Positions 33,780-42,917 of a stretch of DNA of 64,000 nt are shown here, in pieces. The stretch is taken from positions 124,001-188,000 of the forward strand of contig NZ_JAGGLB010000007.1 of NCBI RefSeq assembly GCF_017874215.1. Direction: 5' to 3'. The notes beneath the pieces are model-generated. The model made no database searches. It was not told where the DNA came from and saw only the letters and a list, made by a program, of their open reading frames with translations. The stretch comes from Paenibacillus eucommiae. Its GTDB lineage: Bacteria; Bacillota; Bacilli; Paenibacillales; NBRC-103111. Position numbers and translations under genes: made by a program. The number at the start of each line of letters is the position of its first letter. Within the stretch, counting starts at the first letter, position 1.

Positions 33780-36116
33780 TTAAAAATAAAACGCCCTCGT
33801 ATCAAAATCAACCACGGCGCTCAAATCGGACACAGTCGTGCCGAAATCAAATGCCGCGCCTCCCTGCACCTCTACACCAACAAGTGGACTCCGGGTTGGG
33901 CTTGTAAACTTCATCGTGGCAGAGGCAAGTGCCTTCGCCTTGGGAGACATCGGTACCGTAATCTTGCTGAAGCTGTCAGCCGCTTGAACGATAGTCCGGC
34001 GCTCAAAGTAGTGCCGCACAGCCGACAGCGTTTCGCCCTCCGTCATATAATCATTGCTATGGCAAAGACCAAAGTCCCCATGATTGATTCTAACTCCTGT
34101 GAACTCATACCAGGCTGGCTGATCCGGCATACTTATCTCCAGCATAAACCAGGAGGCACTGGATAAATCGGCGTGGTCGGGTATCCAGAAGGGAATCGTG
34201 AACTCTTGAAACTCGGATGTAAGTGTAACGACCTCAGCCTTAATTTCCACCGATGCTACGCTGCCTGACTTATAGGCTGCCTTGGCTATAATTCTTATTT
34301 GCGCCGACGATGCCGCCCGGGCAAATAATTGCAGGTGACAAATATGTCCTGCCATGTCGCTTAAATTGGGTACCACAAAGAAGACAGATTTATACGTTCC
34401 TGTTCCTCCAGGTGTGAAACGCAGTGCATATTGCGAGTTCCGGGTGCGCATAAAATTAGAATGAATCTGCCGGATCCTCGATGCCGTACACGAATTAAAA
34501 TCTGTCTTCGCAAACCACATGTCTGCCAGCGGAACAAGTGAATTCACCGGAAGCGTAAAGCTCTCCCCGAGCTGGGATACTGCCAAGGAGCCGTTAATAA
34601 CAGCCCGGTTAAGCAATCCCTCCACATCGATGACCTTGATAGGATTCGAAGTAACAGGCAGCAGCGGCTGGTAAGTAGCCGTTACATTGCGGACCCTTAC
34701 CCACTGTCCAGCCAGATCATTCAGATTCAGAATTGGACTTTGCTCCTGCCCCAGCATCACGGTTACCCCATCGATTTGCAGGCCGGCTGTGACCACGCTT
34801 GCATTGGCCACGTCGAGAAATTTCCCTGCGCTGTGCAGGTTAACATAAATGTCTTTAATACTTATTAAATGGATATTGTTGTTCGGCTGAGCCGTATCAT
34901 CGCCCAGCCTGATAGAGCGGCTGCCGGTATACTGCTCGAAATAACAGTTCTCAATCTCCGTTTTCAACGAAGGGTACCCGAGCTGTATGGCAGTCCCGGC
35001 ATTCTCGAAATCACAACGGCTTATTAAGGTCTTTACAGCGTTAGTATAAATACCAATGCCCCCGTTCCCGATTTCACCATGCCATTTGCCCTTGTTATCA
35101 ACAAAGCTAAGACGCGAGTTGCCCGATCCCCGGTAAGCGCCACCACGTCCATCATCAATTGCTTTCACGAAGTTCTTTGCCTGATTGTCATAGGTCTCCC
35201 AACGACAACCGGTAATCTCGGGCCACCAGTTCTGAGCCTGGAAATCGATAGCCCAGCTGTTAGGGTTACCGAACATATTGAATACGCAATCCTTGATCCT
35301 GGCCATCAGCCCCGTGAGCGGAGAAAAAGTAATTCCAGCTGACATTTGCTTACCTCCGGTCAAGTGAAGGCCCTCAATAATGTAATGATCATCGCTGAAT
35401 AGATTTCCGCTAGTACGCCCGTCATCTGGCCCCATCGTCAGCATCGCGCCAGTGCCTGTGTAATCGAGTACCTTGGATAGGCTTCCCACAAGCTCTACTG
35501 GCCGGTTAAACTGAACACCAGCATTTATCGTGTATTTCTTTGGCGCTGAAGCACGATTGATGCCTACCCGGACAGGCAGTCCATCCACCGTGAACATAGG
35601 CTCGGCTCCATTGGGGAAGGCATTTACATAAGCAGCTAACGACGCAAGAGCTGCAGTATCAGCAGCTACAGTGCCATTAGCTCCGTAATCGACAAGCTCC
35701 ACCTGAGCATTGCAGCATGCTTCCAGCGCCTCAACCCTGGAGGTTAATCCAGGCAGCCCCCCGCCGGCACCGCCGCCTCCGCCTCCATGCTTGTCATAAG
35801 TCGCTTCTGTAACCGACTCTTTCTTAGAAGAAGCAAAGGCAGTTGATTGCAGTAATCCCTCAGCAACTATTGCCGCTCCCGCAATACCGAGAGAAGCCAG
35901 AAGCTTTCTTCTGCTAATTGACCCGGCTGCAGATGAATAGCTCCTTAGCTCTGATGCGACTCCTTCCACCTCTTCCGTTCCCTTGGTTCTTTCTATGCCT
36001 CCTGTTCCTTCCAGATCTTTGGTGCTCATCGATCTTTCCGATCTTTCTGATCTTTCTGATCTTTCCGTGCTCTTACTTCCCTCCACTAATTCCTTGCCGC
36101 CATCTTGTCCATGCAT
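33780..36116 (-). CDS. Tat-exported right-handed beta-helix protein (tail-spike/pectate-lyase-like)
   Basis: The 778-residue product has a charged N-terminus with an ERS repeat, then a twin-arginine signal (SISRRKLLASLGIAGA) that shares the run SRRKLLASLGIAGA with the S74 protein at 10911-13181. A Gly-rich linker leads to a beta-helix region (VDYGANGTVAADTAAL, repeated short strands such as ISRCDFENAGTAIQLG) and a C-terminal jelly-roll-like part. Such proteins bind or cleave polysaccharides. AGGAGG lies 8 bases before the ATG at 36116; the earlier ATG at 36143 contains the site and is rejected. It follows the beta-galactosidase gene, so it may act on the same polymer outside the cell. Confidence 0.86.
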   Translation of the reverse strand: MHGQDGGKELVEGSKSTERSERSERSERSMSTKDLEGTGGIERTKGTEEVEGVASELRSYSSAAGSISRRKLLASLGIAGAAIVAEGLLQSTAFASSKKESVTEATYDKHGGGGGGAGGGLPGLTSRVEALEACCNAQVELVDYGANGTVAADTAALASLAAYVNAFPNGAEPMFTVDGLPVRVGINRASAPKKYTINAGVQFNRPVELVGSLSKVLDYTGTGAMLTMGPDDGRTSGNLFSDDHYIIEGLHLTGGKQMSAGITFSPLTGLMARIKDCVFNMFGNPNSWAIDFQAQNWWPEITGCRWETYDNQAKNFVKAIDDGRGGAYRGSGNSRLSFVDNKGKWHGEIGNGGIGIYTNAVKTLISRCDFENAGTAIQLGYPSLKTEIENCYFEQYTGSRSIRLGDDTAQPNNNIHLISIKDIYVNLHSAGKFLDVANASVVTAGLQIDGVTVMLGQEQSPILNLNDLAGQWVRVRNVTATYQPLLPVTSNPIKVIDVEGLLNRAVINGSLAVSQLGESFTLPVNSLVPLADMWFAKTDFNSCTASRIRQIHSNFMRTRNSQYALRFTPGGTGTYKSVFFVVPNLSDMAGHICHLQLFARAASSAQIRIIAKAAYKSGSVASVEIKAEVVTLTSEFQEFTIPFWIPDHADLSSASWFMLEISMPDQPAWYEFTGVRINHGDFGLCHSNDYMTEGETLSAVRHYFERRTIVQAADSFSKITVPMSPKAKALASATMKFTSPTRSPLVGVEVQGGAAFDFGTTVSDLSAVVDFDTRAFYF
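36031..36066. repeat. Four 9-bp units GATCTTTC[C/T] encoding Glu-Arg-Ser
   Basis: The units give ERSERSERS in the pre-signal region of the Tat-exported protein. Unit number could vary by slippage without loss of frame. Confidence 0.8.
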
Positions 36117-36173
36117 GGTTAATTCCTCCTTTGGCTTTAACAAAGCTTCCTTCGTCAGCTTGTACTTAGAGTT

Positions 36174-37937
36174 TTATCCTAAATCGGCATAGTCGCGAAA
36201 ATTCACGACGGCCTCGTTAGTACCGTGCAGTTCAAAAACGATGATCTCATTTTCTCCTTCCCGAAGCAGCGGAGCGGGCACATAGAGTGTCCTCTGCGGA
36301 CCTATATGCCAGTAGCGTCCCAGGTTGAAGCCGTTAACGAACACGACGCCCTTCGTCCATCCCTTAAGCTCCAGAAACGTATCCGCAAGCTCATCTACCA
36401 GCAAAGTCCCTTTGTAGAAAGCGGGAGATGAGTCATCTGCCTCTTTGTTCGAAGTCACTTGCTCGAACGCCAGCCTGGTAAGGTCCTGCATCGGCAGCGT
36501 ATGGATCGTCCAGCCAAATAAATATTGGTTGCCGAGCCTGACGCCCTCGGTTATTCCTTTTCGATCCAGCAAATAGGGACCAAAATTAGTCCTCCCCATA
36601 TTTTCCACTAAAATGCTTAGCTCAGCGCCCTCCTGCGGAAAACGGAGCTTGAGCTTCCCTTCTCCCTCCTTGCCGGCGCGGTCGATAACCCCTTGATACA
36701 CACCATCCACAAAGATAAGCGCACGGTCATGAACGTCCTGCAAAATCAGCTCATTCTCTTCGCGCGGCCCGGATACACGAGTTGTATACAGGATGAAGCC
36801 GTAGCTTTGACCCAGCATTTCCATGGGCTCGGGGTTCGTCCTGTATGCCGGTGCCGTTAACTGATCCAAGGAGGAAAACAGCGCGGCCCGCTGATCCATA
36901 GCTACAGAACCGTACGCCATTTTTTTAATCGGGTCGGGCAAAGCTATAACTTCCGTTCGCCCATACTTGGCTAAAACATCCCGCATCGCAGCATATTTCT
37001 CCGTCAAATCCCCCGCTTCGTTCAAAGGAGCATCATAATCATAGCTCGTTATCGTTGGGGTATAGCTCTCTGCCAAATTCGCCCCGTTGTAAAAACCAAA
37101 ATTGGTGCCGCCGTGAAACATATAGATGTTGACAGAAGCCCCAAGCTGAAGCATCTCATCCAGCAGCTGGGCGATTTCTCCGGCATCCCGGGTATGATGC
37201 TCCTCCCCCCAGTGATCAAAGTTTCCGTTCCAAAACTCGGTACACATAAGCGGCTGACCTGACTGAACTTTTTGCAAATTGGTGAAAGCCTCCTGTGGCT
37301 CTGTGCCGAAATTAACCGTTTCAAGCACACCGGGAACCATCCCCCCTTGCAGTAAAAAATCAACCGGACCGTCCGACGTAAATAACGGGACATCTACTCC
37401 TCTGACGATCAATGCCTGCTTGATGTATTCCAGATAACGGGTATCATTGCCATAGCTGCCGTATTCGTTCTCGATCTGCACCGCAATAATTGGTCCACCA
37501 TGCGTGCAAAGTAGAGGCTTTAACATAGGTATCAAGACATCGTAATACCGGTCTACTTTTTCAAGAAAAGGCTCATGATAGCAGCGCAGCCGCATACCAG
37601 GATCGGCAAGCAGCCAGGCTGGCAGCCCTCCGAAATCCCATTCCGCACAAATATAGGGGCTTGGACGGACGATAACATGCAGTTGAAGCTCCGCTGCTAT
37701 TTCGATAAAGCGAACCAAATCAGCCATACCGGCAAAATGAAACTGTCCTTCCACAGGCTCATGAACATTCCAAGCCACATAGGTTTCCACCGTATTGAAG
37801 CCGCATGCTTTCAGCTTTATTAATCTGTCCTTCCAGTATTCAGGCACAATACGAAAATAATGCATGGCGCCCGAAAGAAGCCTCACCGGTTTATCATCCA
37901 TCATAAATTGTTCATTTTTTATTTGAAAAACGGCCAC
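36174..37937 (-). CDS. GH35 beta-galactosidase
   Basis: This 587-residue enzyme shows the GH35 signatures: FRIVPEYWKDRL, ETYVAWNVHEP, RPSPYICAEWDFGGLPAWLL, the acid/base Glu158 in IENEYGSYG and the nucleophile Glu234 in CTEFWNG, followed by MFHGGTNFGFYNG. The C-terminal part is the usual beta-sandwich (FVNGFNLGRYWHIGPQRTLYVP). It removes terminal beta-galactose and has no signal peptide, so it acts on imported oligosaccharide. The start is GTG with GGAGG 7 bases upstream. It lies between the oxidoreductase gene and the Tat-exported beta-helix gene. Confidence 0.96.
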   Translation of the reverse strand: MAVFQIKNEQFMMDDKPVRLLSGAMHYFRIVPEYWKDRLIKLKACGFNTVETYVAWNVHEPVEGQFHFAGMADLVRFIEIAAELQLHVIVRPSPYICAEWDFGGLPAWLLADPGMRLRCYHEPFLEKVDRYYDVLIPMLKPLLCTHGGPIIAVQIENEYGSYGNDTRYLEYIKQALIVRGVDVPLFTSDGPVDFLLQGGMVPGVLETVNFGTEPQEAFTNLQKVQSGQPLMCTEFWNGNFDHWGEEHHTRDAGEIAQLLDEMLQLGASVNIYMFHGGTNFGFYNGANLAESYTPTITSYDYDAPLNEAGDLTEKYAAMRDVLAKYGRTEVIALPDPIKKMAYGSVAMDQRAALFSSLDQLTAPAYRTNPEPMEMLGQSYGFILYTTRVSGPREENELILQDVHDRALIFVDGVYQGVIDRAGKEGEGKLKLRFPQEGAELSILVENMGRTNFGPYLLDRKGITEGVRLGNQYLFGWTIHTLPMQDLTRLAFEQVTSNKEADDSSPAFYKGTLLVDELADTFLELKGWTKGVVFVNGFNLGRYWHIGPQRTLYVPAPLLREGENEIIVFELHGTNEAVVNFRDYADLG

Positions 37938-38006
37938 CTTAGCCCCTCCTTCCAGATTTCCATCCCCTTAGTCATCAGGGTATTTAATCATCTTAATCAT
38001 CTTGAT

Positions 38007-39173
38007 TCAATGATCACCAGGCCAGCAGATCTCCTTAAATGCTCCGGTTTCTGCCGAATCCTTCGCCTTCAGGCATACCAAGGCGCTTAGAAGCCCTGCT
38101 TCAAGGGGAGCAACCGACTCTGCGGTCCTGCCTTTCATAATGTCAATGAAATTGGCAATCAACGCGGAATCCCCGCCCCCATGCCCGCCAGTCATAGCCG
38201 ACGTGTCAATCGTATGCGTCACCACCCGGGGCGTATGATGCATATAGACTTTTACATCATTAGAGTGCCAGTCAAATTCTACCGTCCCCTTATATCCCAT
38301 GAACCGGGCGCCCCTTGCTCCTGCTTTTTTGCGCACGAAAAAATTTTGCGAATAATTCACATGCATCCCGCTTTCGTATTGCACCAGCGCACTTCCCGAA
38401 TCTTCGTTTCCTGTATCCTCGGCAAAGCAGCAGTACTCCCCGATAGGCTCCTCGCCGGCCTTCCGCAAATTTTGCGGGCTTTCCTGGCAAATTTCCTGCT
38501 CATCGCAATGTTTACACATCAATCCAGCCGGCTTGCTTCCTGTAAAAATTTGTTTAGCTGTCATCGCGCCTACCCGTACAGGTTTAGTGCCCAAAACATA
38601 ATTGAGATAGTCCAGATCATGAGTCGCCTTTTGCAAAAATAAGCCTTGTGTTTCCCTTTCATCCCTGTACCAATAGTGAAAATAAACACCGCCATAAGCC
38701 ACATTATTCACAGCCTGAACATGCTCTACCGTTCCTATAAGCCCTGAATCAATGATTTCTTTGACCAACTGCACATGGGGCGTCACTCGCAGCGGAAACG
38801 AAACGACCACTGGACTGGTGGACTTTTGGTGTGCATCACGAAGCCGGACTAAATCACTCATCGTGGTAGCGATCGGCTTTTCTACATATAACGGCAGGTT
38901 TGCCGCCAGCACCTTTAATGCCATTGGCGTATGCAAGGAGCATCTGGTTCCGACAAACACACCAGCATAATCGCCCTGCGCCAGCATATCGTCCGCATTC
39001 TCATAGAACCGGATACCGGAAATATCCACGCCTTCCTTGATCAATTCATTTTGAATCGCTTCACTTCTCACATCTGCAATAGCTGCAACCTTGCAGCTTT
39101 CATCCTGACTCTCCATAATGCCCAGCAATCTTCTTATCTGAAGGCCATAGCCAATAGCTGCTACGCGCGTCAT
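38007..39173 (-). CDS. Gfo/Idh/MocA-family oxidoreductase
   Basis: The 388-residue protein has an N-terminal nucleotide-binding fold (VAAIGYGLQIRR, with an altered GxGxxG), the EKP motif (LYVEKPIA) and a C-terminal beta-sheet domain with a His-Asp pair (THDLDYLNYVLG). It also has a Cys-rich insert (CKHCDEQEIC, YCCF) that could bind metal. The family oxidises or reduces sugars and inositols with NAD(P). Two AGGAGG sites stand in a row before its ATG (39181-39204). It lies 38 bases after the permease gene and before GH35. Confidence 0.9.
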   Translation of the reverse strand: MTRVAAIGYGLQIRRLLGIMESQDESCKVAAIADVRSEAIQNELIKEGVDISGIRFYENADDMLAQGDYAGVFVGTRCSLHTPMALKVLAANLPLYVEKPIATTMSDLVRLRDAHQKSTSPVVVSFPLRVTPHVQLVKEIIDSGLIGTVEHVQAVNNVAYGGVYFHYWYRDERETQGLFLQKATHDLDYLNYVLGTKPVRVGAMTAKQIFTGSKPAGLMCKHCDEQEICQESPQNLRKAGEEPIGEYCCFAEDTGNEDSGSALVQYESGMHVNYSQNFFVRKKAGARGARFMGYKGTVEFDWHSNDVKVYMHHTPRVVTHTIDTSAMTGGHGGGDSALIANFIDIMKGRTAESVAPLEAGLLSALVCLKAKDSAETGAFKEICWPGDH

Positions 39174-39180
39174 ATGCCTT

Positions 39181-39204
39181 TTCCTCCTAATTCTTCCTCC
39201 TAAT
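39181..39204. repeat. Duplicated ribosome site
   Basis: TTCCTCCTAAT occurs at 39181-39191 and 39194-39204. On the minus strand this gives two TTAGGAGGAA sites ahead of the oxidoreductase start. Confidence 0.6.
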
Positions 39205-39211
39205 GCGGGTC

Positions 39212-40096
39212 TCAGCCTTTCACACTGCCAAGCACGATCCCTTTTACAAAATATTTTTGCAAAAACGGATAAACGAGCAGGATCGGCAGCGCTCCTAAAA
39301 AGATTTGTGAAGCCCGGGTCGTCCTGTCCGATATTTCGGCCAGTTCCTGCATATTGCTTGCATCCAGCTTCATCGGGTTACTGTTAATAATCATCAATTG
39401 CAGGTAAGTGGACAAAGGGTAATTCTCCGGAAAATTCATCAGAATCAATCCGTCGAACCAGGCATTCCAGTGCCCCACGATAGTAAAAAGCGATACCGTT
39501 GCCAGCGAGGGCAGCGATAGCGGAACATAGATCCTCCACAGCACCACCCAGTGCCCGGCCCCGTCCATAAAGGCAGACTCTTCAATTTCTTTGGGCAGCC
39601 CCCGAAAAAAATTAAGCAGCAAAATAACGCTAAAAACAGGCACAGCGCCGGGAATAATTAGCGCCCAGATGGAATCGATCAAGCCCGTTTCGCTGACCGT
39701 CATATACCAGGGGATCAGACCGCCCCCGAACAAAATAGTAATGATAAAATACCAGGCATAATAGGTACGAAACTTGAAATCCTTCGTCTCTTTGGATAAA
39801 GGGTAGGCGCAAATGATCGTCATGAGCATGTTAATGGTAAATCCGAGCACAACCCTCTGCATCGTAATCCCGAACGATCGAATAAACTCCTGTTTATTTA
39901 GAATGTAGCGATAAGACGAGAGCGTAAAATCCACAGGCCATAGCTTCACCAAGCCAGCCGATGCCGCAGCACTGGAGCTAAAGGAAATAGCCAGCACATG
40001 AATAAGGGGAAAGAGGCATAAGAAAGAAAGCAGAATAAGGAAGGTATAGTTGCCCACTATAAAAACCTTTCGGCCTAACGAAAGTTGACGATTCAA
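39212..40096 (-). CDS. Carbohydrate ABC transporter permease (YtcP/LplC-like)
   Basis: The 294-residue protein is closely related in layout to that at 24675-25559, with the loop EESAFMDGAGHWVVLWRIYVPLS and the end FLQKYFVKGIVLGSVKG. About six membrane helices are visible. The start is TTG with GGAAGGG 11 bases upstream; no in-frame ATG is nearby. It pairs with the permease encoded 18 bases upstream. No ATPase gene is present, so a shared ATPase is needed. Confidence 0.94.
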   Translation of the reverse strand: MNRQLSLGRKVFIVGNYTFLILLSFLCLFPLIHVLAISFSSSAAASAGLVKLWPVDFTLSSYRYILNKQEFIRSFGITMQRVVLGFTINMLMTIICAYPLSKETKDFKFRTYYAWYFIITILFGGGLIPWYMTVSETGLIDSIWALIIPGAVPVFSVILLLNFFRGLPKEIEESAFMDGAGHWVVLWRIYVPLSLPSLATVSLFTIVGHWNAWFDGLILMNFPENYPLSTYLQLMIINSNPMKLDASNMQELAEISDRTTRASQIFLGALPILLVYPFLQKYFVKGIVLGSVKG

Positions 40097-40114
40097 AGCA
40101 ATCCAATCCCTTCC

Positions 40115-41014
40115 TTAAAAAATACGATAATTAGCAACCCGGTAAGCCAGATAGTAAGAAAGTGAAATCAGCACCGTGGATACGATCGATTTCAATAAAC
40201 CAATGGCTGTTGCTACGCCGAACTGCGCATCAATTAATCCCATGCGATAAATCAACGTATCCAGAACATCCCCACTTCGATAAACCGAGGGACTGTATAA
40301 ATTAAATATTTGGTCAAAGCCTGCGTTCAATACGTTACCTAAACTTAATGTAGCTAACAATACAATAATTGGCCTCATGCCGGGCAGCGTAATATGCCAG
40401 GTTTGCCGCCAGTGATTAGCGCCATCGACGATAGCCGCCTCATACAAGGAGGGATTGATGCCGGTAATCGCCGCCAGAAAAACGATCGTGCTGAAGCCGA
40501 ACTCCTTCCATACATCTGAAAAGACGAGCACAAAGGGAAACCATTTGTTAGTACCCAGGAAAAAGATGGGATCGACCCCAAAAGTTTGCAGAAGCTGACT
40601 GACGATACCCGTGGAAGGCGACAAAATATCGATCAATATGCCGCCCAAAATAATCCACGATAAAAAATGCGGTAAATAAATCAGCGTCTGAATCCCTCTT
40701 TTGACCAGCTCTTTCTTCACTTCATTCAGCAGCAAGGCAATAAAAACCGGAACAATCAAGCCTGCCGCAATTTTCATGGATGCTATAAATACGGTGTTCC
40801 ATAGTACCTGGACAATATCGGGCATTTGTATCACATAGCGGAAGTTGTCCAGGCCTATCCAGTTAGAGCCGAATAGGCCTTTTGCCGGGACAAATTTCTG
40901 AAAGGCAATAACGATGCCAACCATCGGAATATAGCAGTAAATAAACAGGATAATCACACCGGGCCAAAGCAGAATATGCAGAGGCAGCTCGCGCATTCTT
41001 TTTTTAGTATTCAT
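40115..41014 (-). CDS. Carbohydrate ABC transporter permease (YteP/LplB-like)
   Basis: The 299-residue membrane protein has the loop YEAAIVDGANHWRQTWHITLPG and the typical end YYLAYRVANYRIF. It forms the transport channel with its partner at 39212-40096 and receives substrate from the lipoprotein encoded 28 bases upstream. GGGAAGG stands well before the ATG. Confidence 0.95.
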   Translation of the reverse strand: MNTKKRMRELPLHILLWPGVIILFIYCYIPMVGIVIAFQKFVPAKGLFGSNWIGLDNFRYVIQMPDIVQVLWNTVFIASMKIAAGLIVPVFIALLLNEVKKELVKRGIQTLIYLPHFLSWIILGGILIDILSPSTGIVSQLLQTFGVDPIFFLGTNKWFPFVLVFSDVWKEFGFSTIVFLAAITGINPSLYEAAIVDGANHWRQTWHITLPGMRPIIVLLATLSLGNVLNAGFDQIFNLYSPSVYRSGDVLDTLIYRMGLIDAQFGVATAIGLLKSIVSTVLISLSYYLAYRVANYRIF

Positions 41015-41042
41015 TATGACTAACCTTCCCGCTTCGTACCTT

Positions 41043-42788
41043 TTAGTTACGAACAGTTGATTGTTCTACTTCTTTGGTAATGGCATCTCCGCCAAGCTTT
41101 TTCCAATTGACAACAAACTCATCAAACGAATCGATGGAGGCTTCGCCCATAATAATTTTCGTAAACGTTTCAAGCTCCATTTTCGCTAAAGTAGCTCCTT
41201 TTTCAACCATAGCAGGTGTCGGTGCCCCAATATATTCAGTTATTTTATAGCTGTTGTTCTTCTTATAGTCCGCATAGATGGATTGTGCGCCCTCGGCCCC
41301 AAATACGCCGTTATAACCCCACCCTTTGATATCCCCTTCGAGATAGCTTTTGACAGCCTTATATACATTCGGCTCGCCGGTATTATGATCCAAAACAGAC
41401 TCGTCATTTTTGCTCAACGCTTCGTTTACCCGTTCATATGCCTCCAGGTTTTGCGTCGGGTTGGCATTAATGATTAAAGCATACTTCCATTTCTCAACAT
41501 CGCCATTAATTCTGAGCCGTGATTGCGGATATTTATCATCCCATACACGCAGACTGGCGTTCATCATCTTAACTGCTGCTTCCGGGTGCTCCATGCCTTT
41601 GCGAACTGCATAATAGGTAGAGATCGTGTAATTCGCTTTTGGCTGCGCCAGCTTGTCGTCTGCAGATAAAAGACGGTATGGCTTCCATTCCATTTTGGGA
41701 TCTAGATTTTTGCCATCCTGCAAATAAAGAGGCAGCCAGTGGACCGAGTAGGTCAAGCCGATTTTTCCAGCATTGGCCAATTGCCCCACCTTGTCGGTAT
41801 CCTTCACGCCAAATTCACGGTCAATCAGCCCGGATTTATACATCTCCTGCAGCTTAGCGAGCGCTGTTTTCACTTCCGGCTGTATGCTGCCGTAAACGCT
41901 TTGTCCAGAAGCATCCTTGATCCAGATGTTCGGATAAGCATGATAGCTGTTGAAGAATCCATCCAGTCCAAACAAATCGCCAAACAAAGTTTTATTGGCA
42001 CTCAAGCCATAGGTGTCCTTTTTATTGTTGCCATCCGGGTCCTGATTGGCGAACGCTTCAGCAATTTTCATTACATCGTCCATCGTTTTTGGCTCAGGCA
42101 GCTTTAATTTCTCCAGCCAATCGGTCCTGATCCACAGCAGCGGAGCCGTATCTGTATAGCTTCCGAGCCATGGGAGCGCCAGCAGCTTGCCGTCAAAGGT
42201 AGCCGAATTCAAGCCGATACCGCCATCCTTCTTGAACAGCTCCTTTAACTCCTTGGAGCCGTATTTCTCCAGCGCTTCCGTTAAATCAGCAAGCTTATCT
42301 GCTTCAGCCAGCTGTTTTAATTGAGTGCCGCTGACGGGCATAATATCGGGCAATTTCCCCGAAATCATCGTCACATTCATTTTTTGCTCAAACTGGTCAG
42401 AGATCCATAAATATTTCAGCTTAATTCCGAACTCTTTCTCATACAGCTCCGTCCAGCCGTTATTTTCGATCGTATCCCCGTCCTCAAATTTCAAAGGGTT
42501 CGCGGCGCGGACTGCTGTTACTTCAATAGGCGGATCGATTTTGCCGAAAGGATCGGCTGCTTCACCCGACTGCGGCGCAGTTGTCTGTTTGTCCGTGCCT
42601 GAAGCAGCAGTTGGGGCCGGCTCCTTACTTTCGCCAGCACTGTCTTTACTGTCTTTACTGCCTGTACTGCTCCCGCAAGCCGTTATAAACGCCAGAATGC
42701 CTACCAATAAAACCATAAGCGTTCTTTTTATGATGGCTCTTTGTAACCTCTGGGCCCTCTGTCCCAACTGTACCCGCTCTACCTTCAT
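41043..42788 (-). CDS. LplA-like ABC transporter substrate-binding lipoprotein
   Basis: The 581-residue protein has an unusually long basic N-region, then a signal core and lipobox ITAC (Cys38), a Ser/Ala/Pro linker and the LplA-like fold (FGKIDPPIEV, LPDIMPVSG, PLLWIRTDWLEKL, DPDGNNKKDT, FDEFVVNWKKLGGDAI). It would bind an oligosaccharide for the two permeases downstream. ATG at 42788 is chosen (GGAGG 11 bases upstream); the GTG 18 bases earlier contains the site. An inverted repeat surrounds its -10 box. Confidence 0.93.
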   Translation of the reverse strand: MKVERVQLGQRAQRLQRAIIKRTLMVLLVGILAFITACGSSTGSKDSKDSAGESKEPAPTAASGTDKQTTAPQSGEAADPFGKIDPPIEVTAVRAANPLKFEDGDTIENNGWTELYEKEFGIKLKYLWISDQFEQKMNVTMISGKLPDIMPVSGTQLKQLAEADKLADLTEALEKYGSKELKELFKKDGGIGLNSATFDGKLLALPWLGSYTDTAPLLWIRTDWLEKLKLPEPKTMDDVMKIAEAFANQDPDGNNKKDTYGLSANKTLFGDLFGLDGFFNSYHAYPNIWIKDASGQSVYGSIQPEVKTALAKLQEMYKSGLIDREFGVKDTDKVGQLANAGKIGLTYSVHWLPLYLQDGKNLDPKMEWKPYRLLSADDKLAQPKANYTISTYYAVRKGMEHPEAAVKMMNASLRVWDDKYPQSRLRINGDVEKWKYALIINANPTQNLEAYERVNEALSKNDESVLDHNTGEPNVYKAVKSYLEGDIKGWGYNGVFGAEGAQSIYADYKKNNSYKITEYIGAPTPAMVEKGATLAKMELETFTKIIMGEASIDSFDEFVVNWKKLGGDAITKEVEQSTVRN

Positions 42789-42824
42789 ACCTTCAACACC
42801 CTCCACGTGTAAATATGATGACTT

Positions 42825-42885
42825 GCCTGTAGTTCTGTGCTGCTAATCCTAATTATAGAGGCAGAAACTGTGGCAAACTACAGGC
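42825..42885 (-). promoter_or_regulatory. Promoter -10 inside a symmetric 10-bp inverted repeat
   Basis: GCCTGTAGTT (42825-42834) and AACTACAGGC (42876-42885) are perfect arms whose centre coincides with a TATAAT -10 box at 42852-42857. No good -35 is seen. The arrangement suggests an operator, or an RNA hairpin at the start of the transcript of the binding-protein gene. Confidence 0.55.
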
Positions 42886-42917
42886 TCCTTTTGCCTTTTC
42901 TTGACTCCTGTTGCCTT

